Below, piece by piece: positions 23,769 to 32,496 of a stretch of DNA of 64,000 nucleotides (positions are counted from its first letter, which is position 1; every line of letters starts with the position of its first letter). The translations under genes and the position numbers were made by a program. This DNA is from SZUA-318 sp964412015 (GTDB taxonomy: Bacteria; Gemmatimonadota; Gemmatimonadetes; Longimicrobiales; Gaopeijiaceae), in NCBI GenBank assembly GCA_964412015.1, contig CAYPMO010000010.1, forward strand, positions 1-64,000. The letters run 5' to 3'. The notes below the pieces were generated by a model that was not told the DNA's origin, searched no databases, and worked only from the letters and a program-made list of their open reading frames with translations.

Positions 23769-24878
23769 GTGGACGTAGAAGGCGTTCCGTATCGCGGCAT
23801 CTTCCTGGACGAGGACGGGTGGTCGGTCCACATCGTGGACCAGACGATGCTCCCGCACCGGTTTTGCGTGCTGCGCCTCGTCGACCTGGAGGGCGTGGCC
23901 CGCTCGATCGCGCAGATGCAGGTGCGTGGCGCTCCACTCATCGGAGTCGCGGCCGCCTACGGCCTGTCGCTCGCGCTACGGGAGGATCCCTCGGACGCGA
24001 GCCTCGTGCTCGCCCGGGAGACCCTGCTCGCGACGCGGCCGACGGCCGTGAACCTGCGCTGGGCGCTCGACCGGGTGCGCGAGGCCGTCGCACCGCTTCC
24101 TCCGGCGGAGCGCGCGCGGGCCGCCTACGCGATCGCCGGCGGGATGGCGGAGGAGGACGTCGAGCGGAACCGTCGCATCGGGGAGCACGGCCTCGGGCTC
24201 ATCCGTGACGCGGCGGCGCGCCGCCCCGACCGGCCCGTGCAGATCCTGACGCACTGTAACGCCGGATGGCTCGCCGCGGTGGACTGGGGCACGGCGACCG
24301 CGCCGATCTACCTGGCGCACGAGCGAGGCGTCCCCGTGCACGTCTGGATCGACGAGACACGCCCACGCAACCAGGGCGCGAGCCTCACGGCCTGGGAGCT
24401 GGGACAGCACGGCGTTCCACATACGGTCGTCGCGGACAACGCCGGCGGCCACCTCATGCAGCGCGGCCGGGTCGATCTCTGCCTCGTCGGCACGGATCGG
24501 ACCACCGCCTCGGGCGATGTCGTCAACAAGATCGGCACGTACCTGAAGGCGCTCGCCGCGAAAGACAACGGCGTGCCGTTCTACGTCGCGGTGCCGTCGT
24601 CCTCGATCGATTGGACGCTCGAGTCCGGGCGCGACGTTCCCATCGAGGAGCGCCCCGGGGAAGAGCTGGCCGACGTGCGGGGACGGGCCGAAGACGGCCG
24701 TATCGTTCGCGTGCGCGTGGTTCCGGACGGCTCCCCGGTGGCGAACCCCGCCTTCGACGTCACGCCCGCGAGGCTCGTGACCGCGCTGATCACGGAGCGC
24801 GGGATCACGGAAGCCAGCCGGGAAGGGCTGCTGCGGCTCTTCCCCGAACGGCGAGCAGGAGGGTTGGACCATGGATAG
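23769..24878 (+). CDS. mtnA: S-methyl-5-thioribose-1-phosphate isomerase
   Basis: About 369 residues of the eIF2B-like aldose-ketose isomerase family, which converts methylthioribose-1-phosphate to methylthioribulose-1-phosphate. The catalytic Cys lies in ILTHCNAGWLA and the catalytic Asp in LCLVGTDRTTASGDVVNKIGTYLKAL. The N-terminal IVDQTMLP and AQMQVRGAPLIGVAAAYGL are diagnostic. The start is uncertain: GTG 23769 gives the usual length, while an in-frame TTG at 23673 would add 32 residues. It overlaps the following aldolase by 8 bp, implying one pathway. mtnK, mtnP and the mtnBCD set are not seen. Confidence 0.92.
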   Translation: MDVEGVPYRGIFLDEDGWSVHIVDQTMLPHRFCVLRLVDLEGVARSIAQMQVRGAPLIGVAAAYGLSLALREDPSDASLVLARETLLATRPTAVNLRWALDRVREAVAPLPPAERARAAYAIAGGMAEEDVERNRRIGEHGLGLIRDAAARRPDRPVQILTHCNAGWLAAVDWGTATAPIYLAHERGVPVHVWIDETRPRNQGASLTAWELGQHGVPHTVVADNAGGHLMQRGRVDLCLVGTDRTTASGDVVNKIGTYLKALAAKDNGVPFYVAVPSSSIDWTLESGRDVPIEERPGEELADVRGRAEDGRIVRVRVVPDGSPVANPAFDVTPARLVTALITERGITEASREGLLRLFPERRAGGLDHG

Positions 24879-25521
24879 TCGAGATCGAGAGGACCTCGCT
24901 CGAACGCGGAGCGCGGTCGTGCGCACCGCCCGCGCGATGAGCGAGCGCGGCCTGACCGTCGGCACCTCGGGCAACGTCAGCGCGAGAGTCGCGGAGGGCA
25001 TGATCGTGACGCCGTCGGCGCTGCCGTACGCGGAGATGACCGAGGGCGACCTGGTCACCCTCTCGCTGGAGGGCTCCGTCCTGGAAGGCGAGCGCAAGCC
25101 CACCACGGAATGGCGGCTGCACGCGGCGGTGTACCGCGCGCGCGCCGACGTCCATGCGATCGTCCACGCGCACGCCGTCTTCTGCACCACGCTCAGCACG
25201 CTCCACCGCGAGATCCCGCCCTTCCACTACCTGGTGGGGATCGCGGGCGGCGATTCGATCCGCTGCGCGCCGTACGCCGCGTTCGGAAGCCCCGAGCTGG
25301 CCACGCGGGCGGTGGCCGCGCTCGAGGGCCGGCGTGCTTGCCTGCTGGGCAACCACGGCATGGTGGCGGTCGGGGCGACGCCGGAGGGCGCGCTGGACCT
25401 CGCGGCCGGGATCGAGAACCTGGCCGAGCTGTACTGGCGGGCGCTCCAGGTCGGAGAGCCCGTGCTGCTCACCGCCGAGGAGATGGCCGAGGCGCTGGAG
25501 CGTCTGGCGGGATATGGCTGA
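24871..25521 (+). CDS. Class II aldolase/adducin-family (fuculose-phosphate-aldolase-like) enzyme
   Basis: 216 residues. It has the zinc-aldolase signature: GTSGNVSARV (phosphate loop, residues 31-40), the catalytic Glu80 in KPTTEWRLH, the zinc ligands His99 and His101 in VHAHAVFCTTLS and the third His in LLGNHGMVAVG. This is closer to L-fuculose-phosphate aldolase than to the MtnB dehydratase. Linked to mtnA by an 8-bp overlap, it would split methylthioribulose-1-phosphate or 5-deoxyribulose-1-phosphate into dihydroxyacetone phosphate and an aldehyde, as in the known 'DHAP shunt' and 5-deoxyribose disposal routes. MtnB-like dehydratase activity remains the alternative. Confidence 0.85.
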   Translation: MDSRDREDLARTRSAVVRTARAMSERGLTVGTSGNVSARVAEGMIVTPSALPYAEMTEGDLVTLSLEGSVLEGERKPTTEWRLHAAVYRARADVHAIVHAHAVFCTTLSTLHREIPPFHYLVGIAGGDSIRCAPYAAFGSPELATRAVAALEGRRACLLGNHGMVAVGATPEGALDLAAGIENLAELYWRALQVGEPVLLTAEEMAEALERLAGYG

Positions 25522-25701
25522 GCCCCCGCCCGGGGCGCGGCCCGCGCGGCGGGTGGTCGTCGCGATGTCCGATGTTCGGGGTCTCGCCGCTCGATGCCGT
25601 CGCCTTGGGGGGCTCCACCCTGGTGCTCCTCGCCGCGGCCGAGAGGAGCCGGACGCGCGGAGCGCCGAGCGCCACGAGCCTGTGCGGCGGCGACGTCCCT
25701 T

Positions 25702-28407
25702 TCACTCCTCTTTCAGCGTCTCGGCCGGATCCACCCTGGCCGCACGAATGGCGGGGATGAGGGTGGCCGCGAGGGCCACACAGAGGAGGATGAGCGAAGC
25801 GGACACAAACGTGAGCGGATCCCTGGCACGGATCCCGAACAGCATGCTCTCCAGCATCCGGGCCGATGCGAACGCCGCGCCGAGTCCCGCGACGATTCCG
25901 ACCAGGGCCAGGAGTGCGCCGCGCTCGATGATGGCTCGGGTCACCGCACCGGAGGCTGCACCCAGAGCCATCCGGATGCCGATCTCCCGCCTTCGTTGGC
26001 TCACCAGGTAGGACTGCACCCCGTACAGACCCATGACGGCCAGGAGGAGCGCAAGTCCACCGGAGGCCGACACCCATGTGGCCAGAACGCGGTACTGGCC
26101 GAGCTGCTGTCGGACCACGTCGCTCAGAGTCGTCGTTCGGTATACCAGGACGCCCGGATCGTAAGCCCTGATGACGTCTGCGACCGAGCGGCCCACGTCG
26201 AGGGGTTCGCCTGTGACGACGATCACGAACGTCGGGACGAGCGACGGGTTCTGCGGGTAGGAGAGGTATACCTGTGTCTGCGGCGTCTCGCCGACCTCGT
26301 GGTAGACCGCATCCCGCACCACGCCGACCACGGCCCAGTCACGATCGCTCCAACGGATCGATTTGCCCGAGGCGCTCTGCCCGGGCCATAGAAGTGCCGC
26401 GGTCGTCTCGTTGACGATGGCTGCCGGCGCTGCAATCTCATCGTCCGAGGTTGTGAACTCCCGGCCTTCGATGACCGGTATCCCCATCACGGAGAAGTAT
26501 CGGGCGCCGACGACGTTGAATCCGACCTCCGGCGACCCGCCGGCATGCTCCGCATCGGGGACCTGGATCTCCTCACTCCACCTGCCCGCGAAGGGAGGAT
26601 TCAGGGCGACGGATATCTCCTCGACCCCCGGTAGCGACCGGATGCGATCCGCGGTCTCCCTCAGGAACCGCCTCTCCATCTCGGCATCGTAGCCGGCGCG
26701 CTGCAAAGGCACGGATACCAGGAGCCTGCCCTGCGGGTCGAAGCCGAGCTCGGTGTTCCGGGCCGCCGTCAGGCTGCGGAGGAAGAGGCCGGCGCCAGTC
26801 ACGAGCAGGATCGACACCGCGAGCTGGGTCACGACCAAGGCGTCACGAAGTGCCTGCCGCCGTCCGAGCCTGCGTCCCTGGCGGAGGCTTGGGGCGAGAT
26901 CACCCTTCGACGCATGAATCGCCGGTGCGAGGCCGAACAACACGGTTGCCAGAGCGCAAAGCGGCACCGTGAAGAGAAGCACGCGACCGTCGGGTGCGAA
27001 GTCGACATTGAAGGAGAAGGGGATGAGCGCCCCGGCTAACTCGGCCCCCCAGTAAGCGATGCCGAAGCCGGCAAGGCCTCCCGCCCCCGCCAGGAGCATT
27101 CCCTCGGTCAGAAGCTGTCGAATGATCCGACCTCGTCCTGCGCCCAGGGCACGACGAATGCCGATCTCGTGCCGCCGCGCCGATGCCCGAGCCAGCAGTA
27201 GGAGGGCGATGTTGGCACATGCGGTCAGGAGGATCAGGGCGGCGGCCGAGGACAACAGAAGGAGGAGCCTGTTCAGCCTGGCGCCGGCGGCTCGGGGAAA
27301 CTGGAACCGCGACGATAGCGCCAGATCACGGCTTGGAGGCGACGTGGCTTCGATCCAAGCGGCGAACACATCTCGGTAGCGAGCCTCCAGCACATCGACG
27401 TCGCTCTGGGCGGCGGCCAGGGGAACACCCGGGCGAAGGCGGCCGACGACGGTCCAGGAAGACGAGAACTGTCCTTCGGTACGCTGAAGCCCGAACCCTC
27501 TCATCATGGCAGGGAGAAAGAGATCCGGGGGTTCCTCCACGGGACTGACGCCGCGAAAGCCGGGAGGTGTCACTCCGACCACAGTGACAGGATTGCCGTC
27601 CAAGGTGAGCGTCCGGCCCAGCAGCGTCGGATCGGACCCGAAGTGCTGCCTCCAGTAATCGTGCGCGAGGACGACGACGGGGGGAGAGTCGGGCGTCTCG
27701 TTCTCCTCGGGCAGGAAGGGCCGGCCCTGGGCCATGCGTACGCCCAAAACGTCGAAGTACTCCGCCGATACGAAGCCTGCCCTCGCCGAGGAGACCTCGT
27801 CGCCGAGGCCCACGCCCACGACCGTGTTGCTGAACCGATAGGCCAGCACGCCGCTGAAGACGTCGTTGTGGTCCCGGTAGAACTCGTAGTCCGGATACGG
27901 GTGGGAATCTCCGACGCGGCCGTCTTCGTCGACCCATGTGAACCGCACCAGCCCATCAGGGCTCGCGACCGCGGGAGGTTGTCGGAGGAACAGTGCGCTC
28001 AGGACGGTGAACATCGAGGTGTTCGCACCGCAGCCCAACGCGAGGATGATCACCGCCAGAGCCGTGAATCCCGGTCTGCGGCCGAGGGTCCGGAAGCCGT
28101 ATCGAAGATCCTGCACGAAAGCACCCCGGGAATCCGGGAGAGACGGTCTGCCGACCCCCCCCGCTCCTGGCGAGTCCACCCGGCGGGATCGAGGTCGGAT
28201 CCGCTCGAGCCGGCATCGAACGACGTCCTTCGCCAGGAAGAGCCACAACCGGATCCTTCCCACCGGGAACGGCCGGAAGCGAGGCTCCCTGCACAGGTCT
28301 CTGAAGGCTTGGGCCAAGTCCTCCCGGTGCGCGGTGCGCAGATGCCGGGGGTAGGCCCCGATCAGCAGCCCGAAGAGCCTCTCCGACAAGCTGGGCTTGC
28401 CGTTCAC
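25702..28407 (-). CDS. ADOP-type ABC transporter permease (MacB/FtsX), copy 2
   Basis: 901 residues with the same build as the gene at 11998-14742. It has a cytosolic N-terminal extension (SERLFGLLIGAYPRHLRTAHREDLAQAFRDL), the anchor GFTALAVIILALGCGANTSMFTVLSALFLRQP and a MacB_PCD periplasmic domain. FtsX cores follow at LIILLTACANIALLLLARASARRHEIGIRRALGAG (approximate) and LALLLAVMGLYGVQSYLVSQRRREIGIRMALGA. No ATPase is adjacent. The start overlaps the upstream padR stop by 4 bp. About 180 bp separate its end from the aldolase; nothing is seen there. Confidence 0.92.
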   Translation of the reverse strand: MNGKPSLSERLFGLLIGAYPRHLRTAHREDLAQAFRDLCREPRFRPFPVGRIRLWLFLAKDVVRCRLERIRPRSRRVDSPGAGGVGRPSLPDSRGAFVQDLRYGFRTLGRRPGFTALAVIILALGCGANTSMFTVLSALFLRQPPAVASPDGLVRFTWVDEDGRVGDSHPYPDYEFYRDHNDVFSGVLAYRFSNTVVGVGLGDEVSSARAGFVSAEYFDVLGVRMAQGRPFLPEENETPDSPPVVVLAHDYWRQHFGSDPTLLGRTLTLDGNPVTVVGVTPPGFRGVSPVEEPPDLFLPAMMRGFGLQRTEGQFSSSWTVVGRLRPGVPLAAAQSDVDVLEARYRDVFAAWIEATSPPSRDLALSSRFQFPRAAGARLNRLLLLLSSAAALILLTACANIALLLLARASARRHEIGIRRALGAGRGRIIRQLLTEGMLLAGAGGLAGFGIAYWGAELAGALIPFSFNVDFAPDGRVLLFTVPLCALATVLFGLAPAIHASKGDLAPSLRQGRRLGRRQALRDALVVTQLAVSILLVTGAGLFLRSLTAARNTELGFDPQGRLLVSVPLQRAGYDAEMERRFLRETADRIRSLPGVEEISVALNPPFAGRWSEEIQVPDAEHAGGSPEVGFNVVGARYFSVMGIPVIEGREFTTSDDEIAAPAAIVNETTAALLWPGQSASGKSIRWSDRDWAVVGVVRDAVYHEVGETPQTQVYLSYPQNPSLVPTFVIVVTGEPLDVGRSVADVIRAYDPGVLVYRTTTLSDVVRQQLGQYRVLATWVSASGGLALLLAVMGLYGVQSYLVSQRRREIGIRMALGAASGAVTRAIIERGALLALVGIVAGLGAAFASARMLESMLFGIRARDPLTFVSASLILLCVALAATLIPAIRAARVDPAETLKEE

Positions 28408-28766
28408 CTGTCGGCGCCGGCCCCACCGAGACCCAACCTCTCCTCGGCGAATCTCACCAGGTGCGAGAGCCTGCGGGTCTCGGCCCGGAGCACGCTCTCT
28501 CCCATGGGAGTGATCTCATAGTATCGGCGACGTTCCGCTTGCCTTGTCGCATCCTCATCCCGCTGACACTCGGCGATCAGACCCATCTCACGCATCCGCT
28601 GCAGGGACCCGTAGAGGGTACCTGGTCCGATGCGGATCTGCCCGCCGGTCCGCCTCTCCACCTCCTGGGCGATGGCGTAGCCATGGCTCCTGCCATCCAC
28701 CAGGGCAAGAAGCATATGGTAGACCACCGGCGTCAGAGGAAGGAGTCTCTCTACGTCGCGCGTCAT
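28404..28766 (-). CDS. PadR-family transcriptional regulator, copy 2
   Basis: 120 residues. Winged helix: TPVVYHMLLALVDGRSHGYAIAQEVERRTGGQIRIGPGTLYGSLQRMREMGLIAE with the wing AERRRYYEITPMGESVLRAE. This is the common 'GxLYxxLxRM' PadR type and is only distantly similar to copy 1. The ATG at 28766 is preferred over the longer frame. It is coupled to the permease by ATGA. An AT-rich palindromic region directly upstream is the likely operator. Confidence 0.92.
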   Translation of the reverse strand: MTRDVERLLPLTPVVYHMLLALVDGRSHGYAIAQEVERRTGGQIRIGPGTLYGSLQRMREMGLIAECQRDEDATRQAERRRYYEITPMGESVLRAETRRLSHLVRFAEERLGLGGAGADR

Positions 28767-28805
28767 CGTCGATGATCCCCCAGCGGCCGCGAACCCTATC
28801 GGGAA

Positions 28806-28841
28806 CGGATACAACTGTTACCGTTATATCGGTTACGGATA
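28806..28841. promoter_or_regulatory. Probable PadR operator upstream of padR copy 2
   Basis: A near-perfect palindrome GTTACCG-N6-CGGTTAC (28817-28836) is flanked on both sides by direct repeats of CGGATA (28806-28811 and 28836-28841). The whole block is AT-rich against the surrounding GC-rich DNA and lies 40-75 bp before the padR start. A TATAAC element on the minus strand inside it could be the -10. Confidence 0.5.
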
Positions 28842-28851
28842 TATACGCAGC

Positions 28852-28892
28852 CCCGATCCTCCCGCAAGTGGGATCCTGCCGCCAGGATCGGG
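28852..28892. repeat. Inverted repeat, 9-bp perfect arms
   Basis: CCCGATCCT (28852-28860) and AGGATCGGG (28884-28892) are exact reverse complements separated by 23 bp. No T-run follows on either strand, so it is not an obvious terminator. It lies in the gap between padR copy 2 and the tricorn-like gene. From 28893 to 29108 I see no convincing gene, only short open frames without family resemblance. Confidence 0.4.
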
Positions 28893-29108
28893 AGTCGCCG
28901 GGTCCTTGAAGCGTTCATCGAGGGCTATCCGGACGCGGCTCTCCGGCGGGCGGGTGAAGATGACGCCGGCGTGGACCGATGCCAGCGGAGCGCACACCTA
29001 TCCCTCGGACACCGATCTCAGGAGCAGCGCGAACTGGGTGGAGCTGGTCCTGCTGGGCGCGGCATTCGCGCCCCGGGTGTGGACCATGGCTCCGTGTCGG
29101 CTCGGATC

Positions 29109-32100
29109 CTACCTCCGGATCGGGGCGGGGGGCCTGCCGGGACGCTGGTACTGGGGCTTCTGGAGCTCCTCGAGGAGGTACTGCACGGCGCGCTCGATCA
29201 TGGGCTCGCGCCCGGCCGCGATCTCCTCGGGCAGGTCCAGCACCTCGAAGCCCGGGTCGGGGGATACGCCTTCTCCCTCCACGGCCCAGTTACCCGCCGC
29301 GTCCACGAACGCGAAGCGGGGCACCGACAGGCTCCCGCCATCCACGAACGAGGGGTTTCCGCTGATCCCCACCAGGCCGCCCCACGTCCGCTCACCGATG
29401 ATCGGTCCGAGGCCCAGGGTGCGGAAGTAGTACGGGAACGCGTCGCCCCCGGACGAGGCCTGACCGTTGATGAGCAGGGCCTTGGGTCCCGTGTGGACCA
29501 CCGCCGGCTGGCTGTACAGGTCGAGGTGCCGCCGGGCCCAGAAGTTCAGGAGTGGGGCTCCCACCGTGAGTGCCATCTGCTCGGGGATGAAGCCGCCCCC
29601 GTTGTAGCGGTCGTCCAGGATCAGCGCTTCCTTGAGGTGAAGAGGGCGCCATCCCTCGAACAGCTCCCGATGTCCTGGTACGCCGGTGTCCGGCAGGTGG
29701 ATGTAGCCGATACGGCCTCCCGAGAGGGAGTCCACCAGCGCCGCGTTCCTCCGGACCCAGGCTTGGTAGCGCAGGCCCAGCTCGCTGGTGATGGGCCTCA
29801 CCGTGTACGTGCGGGCGCCTTCCGCGTCGGGCCTGTCGCTGACCGTGATCTCGATGGTCCGGTCGGCCTTCCCCACCAGGAACGCATACGGGTTGTCCCG
29901 CGTGGTGACCTCGTCCCCGTCGATGGCGATGAGGTAGTCGCCCTCCTTCACGCCCACGCCGGGCTCAGTGAGGGGCGAGCGGAACTCGTCGTGCCAGTTC
30001 TCCCCCTGGAAGATCCGGGCGATGCGATAGCGACGCCCGTCGGCGCGGAACTCGGCGCCCAGGAGCGCCACGTCCACGCGCTCGACGCCGGACATCTCCG
30101 GCGACGCGCTGAGGTAGGCGTGCCCGACGTTCAGCTCGGCGATGAGCTCGGTGATGATGTAGTCGAGGTCCGTGCGGTGGGCCACGTGGGCCACGAGGGG
30201 CTCGTAGCGGTCCCGCATCGCTTCCCAGTCCACTCCGTGGATGCCCGGGTCGTAGAACCAGTCGCGCACGATCAGCCACGCGTCGTGGTAGATCTGGGCC
30301 CACTCCACGGAGGGATCGACGCGGAGCTCCATCCCCTCGAGGTCGAGGCGTCCCGCGTCGTTCTTCTGGCCGGGCTTCACGTCCACGATGCCGAAGTCGG
30401 ACCGGCCGGCCCGGTAGAGCATCTTCTTGCCGTCCGGCGTGACCGCCAAGCCCGTGATGCTCGCGATGACCTCTTCGGACTCCCGGTCCTCCAGCGTGTA
30501 CTTGTGGAGCGAGCCGTTCGAGAAGTAGAGGAGGCCGTCGTCCAGGGGAACGAGCGCCTGGTAGCTCCCGGGGCGCAGCTCCGGCAGCGGCATGACGCGC
30601 TTCCCCAGGTCCTCCAGGTCGATGTGGAGGGGCTCTTTGGACTTCGATTCCGAGCCGCCGGATTCAGCCTTCTCCTCGGCCGGCTTCTCCTCCAGAGCGG
30701 GCTCCTCGTCGCTCCTGGGCGGGAAGGGGTGGCCGTAGTCGGCGCGCAGCGTCGCCGCGTAGATCCGTGACTGGAAGCCGGTCGCGGCACCACTGTAGTT
30801 GAAGTCCCGCGCCGACACGAAGTAGAGGAAGCGACCCTCGGGATCGAAGCTCGGGCTCGACTCGCTGGTCATGTCGTCCGTGACCCTGGTGCCGCGACCC
30901 TCGTCGAAGGAGTAGATCCACACCGACGACATCGTGTTGGCGTCGGTCTTGGCGTACGCGATCCACTTCGAGTCGGGGGACCAGGCGAAGTCGTTCAGCC
31001 CGCCCATGTCCGTCCGGTCGATGTCCACCACGCGGCGGGGCTCCACCTCGATCGCTCGGAGACGGTTCATGTTGTCGGACCACGCGATCCACTTCGAGTC
31101 GGGAGACCACTGGACGCCGTCCATCCACACGCGGTCGCCCGTGACCAGGCGGGTAGGCTCCGCGGAGCCGTCGGCAGGCATGACGTAGAGGTCGTAGTCG
31201 CCCGATGCGTCGGAGAAGTAGGAGATCCACTTCCCGTCCGGGGACCACTCCACGCCGCGCTCACGATGGGCCGGCGTCCCCGACACGTTACGGATGTTCC
31301 CGTCCTTGGCCGGCACGGAGAAGATCTCGCCGCGGGCCCCGAACGCCACGCGGTTCCCGCTGGGCGAGATCGTGAACGACTCGACGTTGTCGGCCACCTT
31401 CTTGAAGTACGGAGTCGTGCGGGGCCGGTCCCCGGTCACGGTGATGGAGAGCTTGCGGTGCTGCTTCGTGACCGGGTCCAGGTGATACAGCCAGCCCCCG
31501 TTCTCGAAGACGATTCCGCCCTCGCCCCGGCTCGGCCACATGACGTCGAACTCGGTGAACCGGGTCACCTGGGACACGGCGCCCGTGCGGGTGTCGTGGA
31601 CCCACAGGTTGAGCTTCTCGTTCTCGCCACGGTCGCTGACGAAGTAGACCTCGTCCCCGATCCACATGGGGAAGTTGTCGGTGCTGGCCTCCGTCGTGAT
31701 CCGCCGGGAGGTGTGGCTCGCCAGGTCGTAGATCCACACGTCCTGCTGGCGCCCGCCCCGGTAGCGCTTCCAGTGGCGCCACTCACGGCTCTTGATGTTG
31801 TACGCGAGCTTGGTGCCGGTGGCGTCGAAGGTGGCGCCGGTCGCGCCCTCGGGAATCTCCAGAGGCACCTCGAGCCCGCCGTTCACCGGGTCGATCAGGT
31901 AGTAGCGGCCGACGCGCTCGCCGAAGGGGGTACGGGCCGCTCGCATCAGGATCTTCGACCCGTCCGGGGCCCAGTCCACGACCAGGTGGTCGTAGCCGCC
32001 CCGCGGAGGCATCGGGCCCACGTCGGGATAGAACGTGAGCTGCCGGGGCGTGCCGCCCGTGGACGGCATCACGTGGATCTGCCGCGTGCCCGCGTACTCC

Positions 32101-32366
32101 CCGGAGAATGCGATCCAGCGCCCGTCCGGGCTGAACCGGGCGAACATCTCCACCCCCTCGTGGGATGTGAGGCGTCTCGCCTCGCCACCCGACAGCGGGG
32201 CGGTGTACAGGTCACCGGCGTAGGTGAACACCGCCGTGTTCCCGTGCACGTGAGGGAAGCGCAGCAGCCGCGTCCCCTCTTGGGCGGAAACGCCGGCGCG
32301 CGACGCGAGAAGGAGCGAGAACATGAGAACGAAGGACCGGACGGTCCAGCTGCTTCGATGCGACAT
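29109..32366 (-). CDS. Tricorn-like S41 protease, secreted
   Basis: 1085 residues with a signal peptide (SSWTVRSFVLMFSLLLASRAGVSAQE). A six-bladed and a seven-bladed propeller region (about 30-640) have PD40 blades (FSPDGRWIAFSGEYAG, WSPDGKWISYFSDASGDYDLYVM). A C1 helical domain follows (WLIVRDWFYDPGIHGVDWEAMRDRYEPLV). The His of ELNVGHAYLS matches tricorn's catalytic His. A PDZ domain (EGDYLIAIDGDEVTTRDNPYAFL) and the S41 core with GQASSGGDAFPYYF (Ser at about 971) complete it. Tricorn degrades peptides released by larger proteases; here it is exported. A charged linker (EEPALEEKPAEEKAESGGSE) separates propeller and core. Confidence 0.93.
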   Translation of the reverse strand: MSHRSSWTVRSFVLMFSLLLASRAGVSAQEGTRLLRFPHVHGNTAVFTYAGDLYTAPLSGGEARRLTSHEGVEMFARFSPDGRWIAFSGEYAGTRQIHVMPSTGGTPRQLTFYPDVGPMPPRGGYDHLVVDWAPDGSKILMRAARTPFGERVGRYYLIDPVNGGLEVPLEIPEGATGATFDATGTKLAYNIKSREWRHWKRYRGGRQQDVWIYDLASHTSRRITTEASTDNFPMWIGDEVYFVSDRGENEKLNLWVHDTRTGAVSQVTRFTEFDVMWPSRGEGGIVFENGGWLYHLDPVTKQHRKLSITVTGDRPRTTPYFKKVADNVESFTISPSGNRVAFGARGEIFSVPAKDGNIRNVSGTPAHRERGVEWSPDGKWISYFSDASGDYDLYVMPADGSAEPTRLVTGDRVWMDGVQWSPDSKWIAWSDNMNRLRAIEVEPRRVVDIDRTDMGGLNDFAWSPDSKWIAYAKTDANTMSSVWIYSFDEGRGTRVTDDMTSESSPSFDPEGRFLYFVSARDFNYSGAATGFQSRIYAATLRADYGHPFPPRSDEEPALEEKPAEEKAESGGSESKSKEPLHIDLEDLGKRVMPLPELRPGSYQALVPLDDGLLYFSNGSLHKYTLEDRESEEVIASITGLAVTPDGKKMLYRAGRSDFGIVDVKPGQKNDAGRLDLEGMELRVDPSVEWAQIYHDAWLIVRDWFYDPGIHGVDWEAMRDRYEPLVAHVAHRTDLDYIITELIAELNVGHAYLSASPEMSGVERVDVALLGAEFRADGRRYRIARIFQGENWHDEFRSPLTEPGVGVKEGDYLIAIDGDEVTTRDNPYAFLVGKADRTIEITVSDRPDAEGARTYTVRPITSELGLRYQAWVRRNAALVDSLSGGRIGYIHLPDTGVPGHRELFEGWRPLHLKEALILDDRYNGGGFIPEQMALTVGAPLLNFWARRHLDLYSQPAVVHTGPKALLINGQASSGGDAFPYYFRTLGLGPIIGERTWGGLVGISGNPSFVDGGSLSVPRFAFVDAAGNWAVEGEGVSPDPGFEVLDLPEEIAAGREPMIERAVQYLLEELQKPQYQRPGRPPAPIRR

Positions 32367-32496
32367 GGCTACACTTCGGATGGTGGAAGACTCGCACGAG
32401 GACCTGCGCCCCGTACTATAGACGGGCGGCAGGTGGGGCGCTATCGCGGTTTCGTCGGGCGCTGCACGTCCGGAGAACCGACCCGGAAGGAGGACG

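Noticed and set aside
28893..29108. Short open frames between padR copy 2 and the tricorn-like gene (for example a PAWTDASGAHTYPSDTD segment).
   Set aside because: No family resemblance, no ribosome site and no continuation across the tricorn-like gene's 3' end.
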